Shown: piece by piece, positions 8,826 through 17,204 of the stretch
How the letters are laid out: the number at the start of each line of letters is the position of its first letter
How positions within the stretch are numbered: the stretch's first letter is position 1
Source of the DNA: Phenylobacterium sp.
GTDB lineage: Bacteria; Pseudomonadota; Alphaproteobacteria; Caulobacterales; Caulobacteraceae
NCBI RefSeq assembly: GCF_030693625.1
Contig: NZ_JAUYAF010000086.1
Span: forward strand, 1-64,000
Reading direction: 5' to 3'
DNA length: 64,000 bases
Program-made: the position numbers and the translations under genes
The notes under the pieces: model-generated
The model's input: only the letters and a program-made list of their open reading frames with translations
The model's database searches: none
Told to the model about the DNA's origin: nothing

Positions 8826-10298
8826 ATGTCCAACCTGACCTCCCTGACGCTGAAGGCCGCGCTCGCGGGCCTCGCCGACAAGTCCTTCTCCTCGGTCGAA
8901 CTGACCCAGGCCCACGTCGACGCCGTGGCCGCCGCCAGGCCGCTGAACGCCTACATCCTCGAGGCGCCCGAGAAGGCCCTCGACATGGCCGCCGCCTCCG
9001 ACGCCCGCCGGGCCAAGGGGGAGGCCGGCGCCCTGGACGGCGCGCCGCTCGGTATCAAGGACCTGTTCTGCACGGAGGGCGTGCGCACCACGGCTTGCTC
9101 CAACATCCTGGGCAACTTCATCCCCACCTACGAATCCACCATCACCAGCCAGTTGTGGCGGGATGGGGCGGTGATGCTGGGCAAGCTCAACCTGGATGAG
9201 TTCGCCATGGGCTCCTCCAATGAAACCAGCGCCTTCGGGCCGGTGGTCAATCCCTGGCGCGCCGAGGGATCCAACGCCAAGCTGACCCCCGGCGGCTCGT
9301 CGGGCGGATCGGCCACGGCCGTCGCCGCCGACCTCTGCCTGGGGGCCACGGCCACTGACACCGGTGGCAGTATCCGCCAGCCCGCCGCCTTCACCGGCAC
9401 GGTGGGGATCAAGCCGACCTATGGCCGCTGTTCGCGCTGGGGCGTGGTGGCCTTCGCCTCGTCCCTGGACCAGGCCGGCCCCATCGCCAAGACGGTGGAA
9501 GACGCCGCCATCCTGCTGAAGTCCATGTCCGGCCACGACGCCAAGGACTCGACCAGCCTGGACATCGAAGTCCCTGATTTCCCGAGCTTTGTCGGCAAGT
9601 CGGTGAAGGGGCTGCGGATCGGTATCCCCAAGGAATACCGGGTCGACGGCATGCCCGCCGAAATCGAAAAGCTCTGGGAACAGGGCATCGCCTGGCTGAA
9701 GGACGCCGGCTGCGAGATCGTCGAGGTCTCCTTGCCGCACACCAAATACGCCCTGCCGGCCTATTACATCGTGGCGCCCGCCGAGGCGTCCTCGAACCTC
9801 GCCCGCTATGACGGCATGCGCTACGGCCTGCGGGTCGATGGCGCCAACCTCACCGAGACCTATGAAAAGACCCGCGCCGCGGGCTTCGGGACCGAGGTCA
9901 AGCGCCGCATCATGATCGGCACCTATGTGCTCTCGGCCGGCTATTACGACGCCTATTACGTCAAGGCGCTCAAGGTGCGGCGCCGCATCGCCGACGACTT
10001 CGACCAGGCCTTCCAGAAGGTCGACGCCCTGCTGACGCCAACCGCGCCGTCCGCCGCCTTCGCGCTTGGCGAGAACGCCGACGATCCCGTCGCCATGTAC
10101 CTCAACGACATCTTCACGGTGACAGTGAACCTGGCGGGCCTGCCCGGCATGAGCATCCCGGCCGGCCTCGACCACAAGGGCCTGCCCCTGGGCCTCCAGC
10201 TGATCGGCAAGGCGCTGGACGAGGGAACCCTGTTCTCCCTCGGCGGAGCCCTTGAAAAGGCTGCAGATTTCCGCGCCAAGCCCACCCGCTGGTGGTGA
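8826..10298 (+). CDS. gatA: Asp-tRNA(Asn)/Glu-tRNA(Gln) amidotransferase subunit A
   Basis: GatA is the amidase subunit of GatCAB; it releases ammonia from glutamine for transfer to the mischarged tRNA. At 490 residues it is full length. The amidase-signature Ser-cis-Ser-Lys triad is visible: Lys78 in GIKDLF, Ser158 in the glycine/serine-rich loop PGGSSGGS, and the nucleophile Ser182 in TGGSIRQP. The 24-residue spacing between the serines matches characterised GatA proteins. The gene follows gatC by four bases. A strong hairpin lies just after the stop but has its T-run on the other strand. Confidence 0.96.
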   Translation: MSNLTSLTLKAALAGLADKSFSSVELTQAHVDAVAAARPLNAYILEAPEKALDMAAASDARRAKGEAGALDGAPLGIKDLFCTEGVRTTACSNILGNFIPTYESTITSQLWRDGAVMLGKLNLDEFAMGSSNETSAFGPVVNPWRAEGSNAKLTPGGSSGGSATAVAADLCLGATATDTGGSIRQPAAFTGTVGIKPTYGRCSRWGVVAFASSLDQAGPIAKTVEDAAILLKSMSGHDAKDSTSLDIEVPDFPSFVGKSVKGLRIGIPKEYRVDGMPAEIEKLWEQGIAWLKDAGCEIVEVSLPHTKYALPAYYIVAPAEASSNLARYDGMRYGLRVDGANLTETYEKTRAAGFGTEVKRRIMIGTYVLSAGYYDAYYVKALKVRRRIADDFDQAFQKVDALLTPTAPSAAFALGENADDPVAMYLNDIFTVTVNLAGLPGMSIPAGLDHKGLPLGLQLIGKALDEGTLFSLGGALEKAADFRAKPTRWW

Positions 10299-10299
10299 C

Positions 10300-10331
10300 A
10301 AAAAAGGCCCCCGCCGTCGCCGGCGGGGGCC
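10300..10331 (-). terminator. Rho-independent terminator for the small exported-protein gene
   Basis: GGCCCCCGCCG at 10306-10316 pairs perfectly with 10321-10331 around a four-base loop. On the minus strand the stem is followed by six T residues, the classic arrangement, so it ends transcripts from the gene at 10355-10660. On the plus strand, after gatA, the stem has no T-run but may still act. Confidence 0.8.
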
Positions 10332-10354
10332 CCTGATCTAGTTCAGAAACCTGC

Positions 10355-10660
10355 CTACTTCGGCAGAGCGTCCAGGTCGGCCTGAACCTTCTTGATGATC
10401 TCGTCGGTCACGGCGCCCTGGCTCATCGGCGCGACCTGGGTCAGCGTCATGGCCTTGAACTGCTCATAGGCTTCATGGGTGCTGATGCCCGGGATGTTCT
10501 TTTCCAGCACCGCCTTGGCGGCCGGGTTGGCCACCAGGGTTTCGATCGGCGTGGAGTCGGTGGAAAGCGCGGCGGCGGCTTGCGCCATGGCCGGAGCGGC
10601 GGCCATCAGGCCGAACGAAAGCGACAGGCCGACGAGGCCGGCGGCGAGGGTCTTCTTCAT
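10355..10660 (-). CDS. Small exported protein of unknown function
   Basis: A 101-residue protein with a clear Sec signal peptide (MKKTLAAGLVGLSLSFGL, with cleavage after APAMAQA at about residue 27). The mature part is a short helical protein with the segment ETLVANPAAKAVLEKNIPGI and a lysine-rich C-terminus (IKKVQADLDALPK). Similar small periplasmic proteins occur beside gat genes in related genomes, but I know of no assigned function. The start at 10660 was chosen over an upstream in-frame ATG because the signal peptide begins there and a GGAAGGG site precedes it. The gene is divergent from gatB, followed by a strong terminator, and probably monocistronic. Confidence 0.75.
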   Translation of the reverse strand: MKKTLAAGLVGLSLSFGLMAAAPAMAQAAAALSTDSTPIETLVANPAAKAVLEKNIPGISTHEAYEQFKAMTLTQVAPMSQGAVTDEIIKKVQADLDALPK

Positions 10661-10769
10661 GGTGGGTTCCCTTCCCCGAGGGGGTGTTTTTACGCTGTCA
10701 GCAAAGCTGCAAAATCGCCGCCCGCGCAAGGTGCTTTCGCTGGCGCGTCGCCCGGTTTAGGAAAGCGTC

Positions 10770-12266
10770 ATGACTGACACCTCCAAGCTGATCGTAGGCC
10801 GCACAGGCTCGTGGGAAATGGTTCTCGGGCTGGAGATCCACGCCCAGGTGGCCTCCAAGGCCAAGCTGTTCTCCGGCGCGGCGGTCGGCTTCGGCGCCGG
10901 CCCCAACGAGCAGGTGAGCCTGGTGGACGCCGCCATGCCGGGCATGCTGCCGGTGATCAACCGCTTCTGCGTCGAGCAGGCGGTGAAGACCGGCCTTGGC
11001 CTGAAGGCCCAGATCAATCTGCGCTCCAGCTTCGACCGCAAGAACTACTTCTATCCCGACCTGCCGCAAGGCTATCAGATCAGCCAGTTCAAGGACCCCG
11101 TCGTGGGGGAGGGCGAGGTCATCGTCGAGCACGACGACGGCTCCACCTTCACGGTGCGCATCGAGCGCCTGCACCTCGAGCAGGACGCGGGCAAGTCGCT
11201 GCACGACCAGGACCCGAACGCCACCTATGTCGACCTGAACCGCGCCGGCACCGCCCTGATGGAGATCGTCTCCAAGCCCGACATGCGCTCGTCGGCCGAG
11301 GCCGCGGCCTATGTGAAGAAGGTCCGCACCATCCTGGTCTATCTCGGCACCTGCGACGGCGACATGGAGAAGGGCAACCTGCGCGCCGACGTCAACGTCT
11401 CGGTCTGCCGCCCCGGCGCCTACGAGAAGTTCCGCGAGACCGGCGACTTCAGCCACCTGGGCACGCGCTGCGAAATCAAGAACGTCAATTCCTATCGCTA
11501 CATCCAGCAGGCTATCGAGTACGAGGCCCGCCGCCAGATCGAAATCATCGAGGATGGCGGCAAGGTGGTCCAGGAGACCCGGCTGTTTGATCCCAGCAAG
11601 ATCGAGACCCGCTCGATGCGTTCGAAGGAAGAGGCGCACGACTATCGCTACTTCCCCGACCCCGATCTCCTTCCCCTGGTTCTCGACCCGGCCTGGGTCA
11701 AGCGGATCGAGGACTCCCTGCCGGAACTGCCGGACGCCAAGAAGGCGCGCCTGCAAAGCCAGTACGGCCTTTCGGCCTATGACGCCGGCGTGCTGATCAC
11801 CGAGCAGGCGCGGGCTGACTTCTTCGAGGAGGCCGCCAAGGGCCGCGACGCCAAGCTGACCTCCAACTGGGTGACCAACGAGCTGGCCGCCCGGCTGACC
11901 GGGTCTGGTCAGGACATCGAGGACAGCCCGCTGAAGCCCGCAGACATCGCCGAGCTGGTGGCCCTGATCGAGGAGGGGGTCATCTCCTCCAAGATCGCCA
12001 AGGACGTCTTCGACCGTATGTGGGCTGGCGAGGGCGGCGCGCGCGCCATCGTCGAGAAGCAAGGCCTGCAGCAGGTCTCCGACACCGGCGCCCTGGAGAA
12101 GATCATCGAAGACCTAATCGCCGCCAATCCGGGCCAGGCGGCCGCGGTGGTCGAAAAGCCCCAGGCCGTTGGCTGGTTCGTGGGCCAGGTGATGAAGGCC
12201 ACCGGTGGCAAGGCCAATCCGGGCACGGTCAACCAACTGCTGAAGGCGAAGCTCGGCCTCGAATAG
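10770..12266 (+). CDS. gatB: Asp-tRNA(Asn)/Glu-tRNA(Gln) amidotransferase subunit B
   Basis: GatB is the tRNA-binding and kinase subunit of GatCAB. It activates the Glu or Asp of the mischarged tRNA with ATP and accepts ammonia from GatA. At 498 residues it is full length. It has the family opening [13 protein letters not shown], the kinase-domain segment [19 protein letters not shown], and the HLEQDAGKS motif. The C-terminal YqeY-like helical tail contains [14 protein letters not shown]. It lies on the same strand as gatCA but is separated by an oppositely oriented gene, so it needs its own promoter in 10661-10769. A 13-base perfect hairpin follows the stop. Confidence 0.96.
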   Translation: MTDTSKLIVGRTGSWEMVLGLEIHAQVASKAKLFSGAAVGFGAGPNEQVSLVDAAMPGMLPVINRFCVEQAVKTGLGLKAQINLRSSFDRKNYFYPDLPQGYQISQFKDPVVGEGEVIVEHDDGSTFTVRIERLHLEQDAGKSLHDQDPNATYVDLNRAGTALMEIVSKPDMRSSAEAAAYVKKVRTILVYLGTCDGDMEKGNLRADVNVSVCRPGAYEKFRETGDFSHLGTRCEIKNVNSYRYIQQAIEYEARRQIEIIEDGGKVVQETRLFDPSKIETRSMRSKEEAHDYRYFPDPDLLPLVLDPAWVKRIEDSLPELPDAKKARLQSQYGLSAYDAGVLITEQARADFFEEAAKGRDAKLTSNWVTNELAARLTGSGQDIEDSPLKPADIAELVALIEEGVISSKIAKDVFDRMWAGEGGARAIVEKQGLQQVSDTGALEKIIEDLIAANPGQAAAVVEKPQAVGWFVGQVMKATGGKANPGTVNQLLKAKLGLE

Positions 12267-12281
12267 CGCCGGCGCATGAGA

Positions 12282-12311
12282 AAGGCCCCGGAGCCTGAGC
12301 TCCGGGGCCTT
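12282..12311. terminator. Bidirectional hairpin between gatB and the RcnB-like genes
   Basis: AAGGCCCCGGAGC at 12282-12294 pairs perfectly with 12299-12311 around the loop CTGA. The A/T-flanked stem lies between two convergent genes (gatB ends at 12266; the minus-strand gene ends at 12334) and can serve both. Confidence 0.7.
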
Positions 12312-12333
12312 CTGAGGCCAGGCCGAGGCCGGT

Positions 12334-12765
12334 CTAATTGTTGTTGATGATCTCGAAGATGATGCCGGTGGCGATGGCCGCCAGCACATAGTCATTGCCG
12401 GCGCGGTACCAGGCGTAGCCGCGCGGCGGCTGGCGCAGGCGATGGCGGCCGTAGTCGTACATCGGATAGCCGCGGTAGTAGGCCGGCAGCGGCGCCCCAC
12501 GCCGCCACTGGCTATAGCCCGGGCGGTAGTAGGGGTTGCCGTAATAGGCCTGGGGCGGCGGACCGTAGTTCCAGCGGTCGCCATAATAGTAGCCGTTGTG
12601 ACGGCCACGATCCCAGTCGCGGCGGTCGTAGCGGTCAGGACCGCGATAGTCTCTGCGGTCACGATGGTCGCGGTAGTAGCCCTGCGCCTGGGCCGATGTG
12701 GCGGTGGCGGCCATGGGGCCCGCAACGGCCGCGACGGCGGCCAGGCTCAAGATCAGACGCTTCAC
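12334..12765 (-). CDS. RcnB-like exported protein, first of a tandem pair
   Basis: This is a 143-residue exported protein. The signal peptide (LILSLAAVAAVAGPM, cleavage near SAQAQ) is followed by a highly charged, Arg/Asp/Tyr/Gly-rich linker (RDHRDRRDYRGPDRYDRRD) and a C-terminal RcnB-type domain with LPAYYRGYPMYDY and GYAWYRAGNDYVLA. RcnB in E. coli is a periplasmic protein affecting nickel/cobalt export; most alphaproteobacterial homologues are uncharacterised. The start is GTG at 12765 with an AAGGAGA site. The next gene upstream (12886-13380) is a paralogue with the same GYAWYR-x-GN motif and also a GTG start. Confidence 0.8.
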   Translation of the reverse strand: MKRLILSLAAVAAVAGPMAATATSAQAQGYYRDHRDRRDYRGPDRYDRRDWDRGRHNGYYYGDRWNYGPPPQAYYGNPYYRPGYSQWRRGAPLPAYYRGYPMYDYGRHRLRQPPRGYAWYRAGNDYVLAAIATGIIFEIINNN

Positions 12766-12885
12766 GTCGACGTCTCCTTCACCACGCCCATACGGGCGAA
12801 CATCCCTCGATATTTACCATGTCGGGATCCGCCTGAACCGGGGCTGAACGCGACCTGCGAGGAACGCCCGCGCGCGGGCCACGGT

Positions 12886-13380
12886 TCAGGGGAAGGTGAC
12901 GATCCGCAGGACCTCGCCGGAGGAGGTGCTGGCCAGGATGTATTCGTTGCCGACCCGGTACCAGGCATAGCCCCGCTTGCGGGCCAGTCGGTTGTCGGTG
13001 ACCATGTAGCCGCGGAAGTAGGGCGGCAGGATCAGGCCGGGCCGGAAGGTGCTGCGGCCCGGCTCGTACTGCTCGAAGTAGCCCATGTTGTTCTGTCCGC
13101 CGCCGGCGGGGGCGTAGTAAGCGCCGCCCACAGGCGGTGGCGGAGCGTAACCTTGGCGGTTGTCCTGATGCCCGCCATGATATCCGTGGCTGCGCTCGTC
13201 GTGCGGGTAGTTGTCGCGGCGCGCGCCGTAGTCATAGCAATCGCAGTATTCCTCGCGGCTCTGACGGGAATAGCTCGAACTGGAGCGGGAATCCCAGGAC
13301 TGGGCCTGGGCTGCGGCGGACATCGCCAGGCCACCGGAAATCGCCGCCAGGGCGGTCATGCTCAAACCAAAACGCTTCAC
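12886..13380 (-). CDS. RcnB-like exported protein, second of a tandem pair
   Basis: The 164-residue product has a signal peptide (FGLSMTALAAISGGLAMS, cleavage near AAAQAQS). It continues with a Ser/Tyr/Cys-containing linker (QSREEYCDCYDYGARRD), a His-rich stretch (HGYHGGHQD) that could bind metal, and an RcnB-like C-terminus: LPPYFRGYMVTD, then GYAWYRVGNEYILA. The C-terminal motif is shared with the neighbour at 12334-12765, so they are probably an old tandem duplication. The linkers have diverged: charged and Tyr-rich in one, Cys/His-bearing in the other. I take the GTG at 13380 as the start because a GGGAGA site and the signal peptide fit it; the frame is open further upstream without signal-like sequence. 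Confidence 0.75.
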   Translation of the reverse strand: MKRFGLSMTALAAISGGLAMSAAAQAQSWDSRSSSSYSRQSREEYCDCYDYGARRDNYPHDERSHGYHGGHQDNRQGYAPPPPVGGAYYAPAGGGQNNMGYFEQYEPGRSTFRPGLILPPYFRGYMVTDNRLARKRGYAWYRVGNEYILASTSSGEVLRIVTFP

Positions 13381-13620
13381 GCCGATCTCTCCCGGTCGAA
13401 CCGCCCCGGGCGCGCAGCCAAGGGATGTGTTCCACAGGGCTACGCAATCTAAGCGCGGCTGTAAGCTCACTTCGCGCGGAGGGCGATGAAGGCTCGCGCC
13501 CGGCGGTAACCGGCGGCGAAGGCGCCCAATTTGGGTATACAGCGAACAGTGGAGGTTTCCTCGCGAGTAACGCCTGCGAATGCTGCGTTGATGTGCGGCC
13601 GAACAACGCAGTCTTTCAGT

Positions 13621-13635
13621 TTAACCATATGTTTA
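13621..13635 (+). promoter_or_regulatory. CtrA-like box upstream of the Sel1-like gene
   Basis: The sequence TTAACCATATGTTTA contains the exact TTAACCAT form described for the cell-cycle regulator CtrA. It also matches TTAA-N7-TTAA with one mismatch. It sits in an unusually AT-rich island 86 bases before the Sel1-like start. The remaining bases of the gap 13381-13720 contain no gene I can support. That the site is used is inference. Confidence 0.4.
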
Positions 13636-13720
13636 GTCGCTATCGACTTCTCTGGTGCCGTGAAGATCGGAGACACGCCCTCAGAACGGGGGATGGCCGG
13701 TCAGGAGAGGGAATTTAGTC

Positions 13721-13990
13721 ATGCTTACGAGCGTGGAACCGGAAGGCGGCCTGCCGCTGCCGACCGCCGAAGCCTCCGGGGACGAACTGTTCCGCATGGG
13801 CCTGTTGTACTCGACCGGTCAGGGCGGTGCGCCGCTGGACTATGTCTCGGCCCACATGCTGTTCAACCTGGCGGCCATGCGCGGGTCGATGGAAGCCAAG
13901 ATCTACCGCAAGGAACTGAGCCAGGAGATGGCCTCCGACGAGGTCGCCGAAGCCCAGCGTCAGGCGCGTGAGTGGCTGGCCCACGGCTAG
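13721..13990 (+). CDS. Sel1-like repeat protein with a single repeat
   Basis: A small cytoplasmic protein of 89 residues. Residues 20-58 carry the pattern of one Sel1-like (TPR-related) repeat: GDELFRMGLLYSTGQG, then DYVSAHMLFNLAAMRGS, followed by a charged helix (EVAEAQRQAREWL). Sel1-like proteins mediate protein-protein contacts; most have several repeats, so this is a minimal member. There is no signal peptide or membrane segment. A GGAGAGG site precedes the ATG, and a CtrA-like box lies upstream. An 11-base hairpin follows the stop. The partner and role are unknown. Confidence 0.75.
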   Translation: MLTSVEPEGGLPLPTAEASGDELFRMGLLYSTGQGGAPLDYVSAHMLFNLAAMRGSMEAKIYRKELSQEMASDEVAEAQRQAREWLAHG

Positions 13991-14007
13991 ACGCCCTGAG
14001 AGCCGTT

Positions 14008-14031
14008 CGACGCCGGCGCCCGCCGGCGTCG
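14008..14031. terminator. Hairpin between convergent Sel1-like gene and hfsD
   Basis: CGACGCCGGCG at 14008-14018 pairs perfectly with 14021-14031 around a two-base spacer. It lies between the stop of the Sel1-like gene (13990) and the stop of hfsD (14042), so it can serve both convergent genes. Confidence 0.6.
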
Positions 14032-14041
14032 TTGACCGTGA

Positions 14042-14833
14042 CTATTGGCCGGCCGCCTGCGCGCCGAGCGCGTAGCTGAATCCGAACTGGATCGGCGACA
14101 GGTCGCGGAAGTACTGCTGAACGAACAGGGCGGCGTTGGCCACGCCGCTGCGCGGCACGTAGACGATGTCGAACCGGCGCAGGGGCGCCAGGTCCGCGTT
14201 CGGATTTCGAAGGCCCTTGCCCAGCTTGACCGTCCGCATCATGCCCCGCCCGTCGGGTCCGCGCCGCAGGATGATCACGTCGTCCCGAGCCGCCGTCACC
14301 TTGAAGTCGCCGGCCTGGATCACCGCGCGCAGGGCGTCGGCGTCGCCCGCCATGTCGAAGATCCCCGGATTGCCCACCTCGCCGCCGACGAACACCTTCA
14401 GGGGCGCGGCCTTGGGGGTCACGTCCACCGCCGGCCGCAGCAGCAGGCTGGCATAGGCCTGTGACAGTGACCCTTGCAGTTCAGGCACGGTCCGGTCCGC
14501 GGCCATGACCGCGGGGATCAGGGGCAAGGAGATGCGCCCGTCGGGCTGCACCGTAACGGTCTTGTTCAACTCCGGGGCGGAGGGAAGGGCGACCTCGATC
14601 TCGTCGCCCGGATAGAAACGATAGGGCGGCTCGTAGTCGCTCCAGGTCGCATAGGGAATGTTGTTGAAGCCGCCGCCGTCCTCCCGCGCCTCCCGATCCC
14701 GGCGCGCCTCGCGGCTCTCTGGCTCGTCGATCCGTCCGAGCAGGTCCATGCGCGGGAGCCGGGCGCTGCAAGCGCTGAGCGCGAGGCTCGCGCAGGCCAT
14801 CAGGAGGAGGGCGAATTTCGGGCTGGGACGCAT
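14042..14833 (-). CDS. hfsD: Holdfast polysaccharide outer-membrane export lipoprotein HfsD (Wza-like)
   Basis: HfsD forms the outer-membrane channel for the holdfast adhesin polysaccharide. The 263-residue product starts at 14833 (MRPSPKFALLLMA) with a lipobox LSAC at about residues 17-20, so it is a lipoprotein. The Poly_export domain follows (YRFYPGDEIEVALPSAPELN, then VTVQPDGRISLPLI), then a SLBB-type segment (LKVFVGGEVGNPGIFDM). A longer frame exists upstream (to 14956) but the lipoprotein signal fixes the start. Divergent neighbour hfsA encodes the chain-length/export partner; hfsB and hfsC follow it. In Caulobacter crescentus, as I recall, hfsD is co-oriented with hfsA and hfsB, whereas here it is inverted. 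Confidence 0.85.
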   Translation of the reverse strand: MRPSPKFALLLMACASLALSACSARLPRMDLLGRIDEPESREARRDREAREDGGGFNNIPYATWSDYEPPYRFYPGDEIEVALPSAPELNKTVTVQPDGRISLPLIPAVMAADRTVPELQGSLSQAYASLLLRPAVDVTPKAAPLKVFVGGEVGNPGIFDMAGDADALRAVIQAGDFKVTAARDDVIILRRGPDGRGMMRTVKLGKGLRNPNADLAPLRRFDIVYVPRSGVANAALFVQQYFRDLSPIQFGFSYALGAQAAGQ

Positions 14834-14844
14834 GACCGCAAACC

Positions 14845-14872
14845 TTAACGACAATGGGTAATGGAACGTTAA
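14845..14872. promoter_or_regulatory. Dyad and CtrA-like box in the hfsD-hfsA divergent promoter region
   Basis: TTAACG at 14845-14850 is mirrored by CGTTAA at 14867-14872. Within this, GTAA-N7-TTAA at 14858-14872 differs by one base from the CtrA consensus TTAA-N7-TTAA. The 87-base gap holds both promoters, and a GANTC site (GAATC) lies just before the hfsA start. Regulation by CtrA and CcrM is inference from position and motif. Confidence 0.4.
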
Positions 14873-14920
14873 TCGTCCCCCGCCACGGTCCCTCCGTAGG
14901 GCTAGAACAGTCGGAATCGC

Positions 14921-16423
14921 ATGGCCGCGCCAGGGGCTTGGACAATCAGACCGCACGATCAGCCGATCCGGACCGACTGGGCCGGGCGGCCGCGCTATGC
15001 CGTCTCCGACTTCGGCCCCCTACTGTGGCGGGAACGCTATCTGATGCTCGCCGTGTTCGCGATCATCTTTGTCCTGGGGGCGGCGGCCGCCTTCACGATG
15101 AAAACCAGCTATCCGGCCAACGCCAGCGTGCTGGTCCGTCTGGGTCAGGAATATGTCTACGAGCCCTTGTCGGGCGACGCAGCCCGCGGCGCGGTGCCCG
15201 AGGCCGACGCCCTGATCCAGTCTGAAACCGAAATCCTCGGGTCAGCGGCCCTCAAGCAGCGGTTGATCGACAGGCTCGGCCTGGCGCGCATCTATCCTAA
15301 GATGGCGGTCAAGTACGCCGCGGCCACCGCCTTCGAGAAGAAGATGATCATGGGCTCGGCCCTGCGCGCCCTGGACACCGACACCAAGATCGAGACGGCG
15401 CCGGACACTCCGATCATCCGGGTCAGCTTCACCCATGAGAATCCCGACACCGCCGCGCTGGTGCTCAATACGCTCCTCGAGGAGTACCTGATCTACCGCC
15501 GCTCGGTGCTCATCGACCCTACCTCGCCGGCCCTGGCGCGGCAGAGGGAGGCTTTCCAGCAGCGCCTGATCCAGGCCGATACGGCCTATGAGGCCTTCCT
15601 GAACAACAACCGCATCGGCGACTTCGTGGCCGAGAAGGCCTCCCTCGGCCAGCTCCAGCAGCAGATCGAGCAGCAGAAGTACCAGACCGACGCCCAGTTG
15701 CAGGACCGCATGGGGCGCCTCGCCATGCTGGATTCCCAGCTCGGCCAGCTGTCACAGGAGGTGGGCCTCTATCGCGACGTCTCCAGCGCGGTGGGCGACA
15801 AGCTGGTGACGCTGAAGCTGCAGCGCGAAGACCTGCTGTCGCGCTACAAGAACGACGCGCGGCCCGTACAGGAGCTCGACGCCCAGATCGCCCAGCTGGA
15901 GGCCGGTATCGCAGCCGGCCGCACCCAGGCGGACGGCGCCAGGCGGATCGGCATCAATCCGGTCTACCAGACCATCCAGACCGAGAAGATACAGCTCACC
16001 GCCGAGGTGGCGGCCCTGAGGCAGTCCCAGGCCGCGCTGGCCGGGCAGGTCAACCAGCTCACCGAGCGTCGTCTGCGCCTGGCCGAGTTGGAACCGAAGT
16101 TCCAGGCTCTGTCCCTGGATCGCGATGTCCTGCAGGCCAATGTCCGCGACTTCACCGTCAAGGAAGAACAGAGCCGCGCGGCCAGCGAGATCGCCTCGAC
16201 CACCAACGACAATATCCGCATCGTCAGTCGCGCCGTGGCGCCAACCAAGGGCAAGAGCCTGAAGAAGCCGGTGATCGTCCTGGCCTTCCTGTTCGCCGCC
16301 TTCACCGCGCTCTGCGCCGGGCTGCTTCGGATGCTCCTGCGGCCGGGCCTGCCCACCGCCCAATCGGCCTCCCGGACCCTCGACCTGCCGGTGCTCGCCA
16401 CCGCGCCGATGAAGGCTCACTAG
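14921..16423 (+). CDS. hfsA: Holdfast polysaccharide chain-length/export protein HfsA (Wzz/Wzc-like, no kinase domain)
   Basis: HfsA is the inner-membrane polysaccharide co-polymerase that links HfsD to the polymerase. The 500-residue product has a first membrane helix at about residues 43-63 (LMLAVFAIIFVLGAAAAF). A Wzz-type periplasmic domain follows (ANASVLVRLGQEYVYEP, then TPIIRVSFTHENPDTAALV), then long coiled-coil stretches (QLQQQIEQQKYQTDAQLQ and later). The second helix lies near residues 451-472. The C-terminus stops soon after the membrane, so the BY-kinase half is missing and is supplied by HfsB, the next gene (79 bases on). This split arrangement is standard for hfs loci. Start ATG at 14921. 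Confidence 0.9.
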   Translation: MAAPGAWTIRPHDQPIRTDWAGRPRYAVSDFGPLLWRERYLMLAVFAIIFVLGAAAAFTMKTSYPANASVLVRLGQEYVYEPLSGDAARGAVPEADALIQSETEILGSAALKQRLIDRLGLARIYPKMAVKYAAATAFEKKMIMGSALRALDTDTKIETAPDTPIIRVSFTHENPDTAALVLNTLLEEYLIYRRSVLIDPTSPALARQREAFQQRLIQADTAYEAFLNNNRIGDFVAEKASLGQLQQQIEQQKYQTDAQLQDRMGRLAMLDSQLGQLSQEVGLYRDVSSAVGDKLVTLKLQREDLLSRYKNDARPVQELDAQIAQLEAGIAAGRTQADGARRIGINPVYQTIQTEKIQLTAEVAALRQSQAALAGQVNQLTERRLRLAELEPKFQALSLDRDVLQANVRDFTVKEEQSRAASEIASTTNDNIRIVSRAVAPTKGKSLKKPVIVLAFLFAAFTALCAGLLRMLLRPGLPTAQSASRTLDLPVLATAPMKAH

Positions 16424-16433
16424 GAGCGTTACG

Positions 16434-16452
16434 GAACGGACACCGTCCGTTC
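16434..16452. other. Hairpin in the hfsA-hfsB gap
   Basis: GAACGGAC at 16434-16441 pairs with GTCCGTTC at 16445-16452 around ACC. It lies 11 bases after the hfsA stop with no T-run. It may stabilise or attenuate the transcript between hfsA and hfsB. A GANTC site (GATTC) follows near 16494. Confidence 0.3.
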
Positions 16453-16502
16453 GCCTTGAACTGCGGTAGTTTGGAAGCCTTACGCGTGTATCGATTCGAG
16501 GG

Positions 16503-17204
16503 ATGGTGGACCTGAACGCCGAGATGGCCGACCTGTGGGCGTCACTGGGCGCGCCGGCCGCAGGCCGCGCGCGGGTGATCCAGGTCGTGGCCGCGCGCCG
16601 CGGGGAGGGTACGTCCACGGTGGCGCGCGAACTTGCCTGGTTCGCCGCCAAGCGCGCCGGCCGGTCGGTGTGGCTGGTGGACCTCGACCTTCTGGCCTCG
16701 CCGCAATACCTGGCTGTCCGCGACGAGGCTGAGCGCTACGGCGCCCTGGGCGAGCCCGCCGCCGCCAGTCCGGACGGCTCCATCTTCTTTACCGTGCAGC
16801 CGGCGGCCCACGGGCCCGACGGCCAGCCCTGGCCTGACGCGCGCTATCTGTCGGCCCACCGGGTCGGGTCCGCCCGGTGGTGGGTGACCCGGTTCCGCCG
16901 CGAGGGGCTCAAGGGCCGTCAGGGTGTCCACATCCTGCCCACCGGCGACTACTGGACCGCGCTGCGCCGCTATGCCGACGTGATCATTGTCGACTGCCCT
17001 TCCCCGGAGCGGTCCCAGGCGGCGCTGACCGTCGCCCCCTTCATGGACCAGACGGTCCTGGTCGTCGCCGCTGACGAGGCCGATGTCCGCGCCCCGGCCC
17101 AGCTTCGCGACGCGATCGCCGCGGCCGGGGGCACGGTGGCGGGCATCTTCTTCAACCGCGTCACGGTGACCCAGCCGGGCTTCCTGAAGGCCATCCTGCC
17201 GTGA
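16503..17204 (+). CDS. hfsB: Holdfast synthesis protein HfsB (BY-kinase-like P-loop protein)
   Basis: HfsB is the cytoplasmic BY-kinase-like partner of HfsA. The 233-residue product shows the CpsD/Wzc fold: a P-loop region (RVIQVVAARRGEGTSTVARE, about residues 23-42), a Walker A' motif VWLVDLD, and a second aspartate motif VIIVDCPSP. The usual BY-kinase P-loop is GEGKST; here the lysine position is Thr (GEGTST), and there is no C-terminal tyrosine cluster. It may therefore bind nucleotide weakly, or act structurally rather than as an active kinase. hfsC overlaps its end by four bases (GTGA), so the two are coupled. Confidence 0.85.
   Translation: MVDLNAEMADLWASLGAPAAGRARVIQVVAARRGEGTSTVARELAWFAAKRAGRSVWLVDLDLLASPQYLAVRDEAERYGALGEPAAASPDGSIFFTVQPAAHGPDGQPWPDARYLSAHRVGSARWWVTRFRREGLKGRQGVHILPTGDYWTALRRYADVIIVDCPSPERSQAALTVAPFMDQTVLVVAADEADVRAPAQLRDAIAAAGGTVAGIFFNRVTVTQPGFLKAILP

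Noticed and set aside
12864..12888. Near match to the EcfG promoter upstream of the first RcnB-like gene
   Set aside because: The -35 element reads TGAAC and the site overlaps the end of the neighbouring gene about 100 bases from the start; too weak.
14834..14956. Longer N-terminus for hfsD
   Set aside because: The lipobox and signal peptide need the start at 14833, and the extension would run into hfsA.
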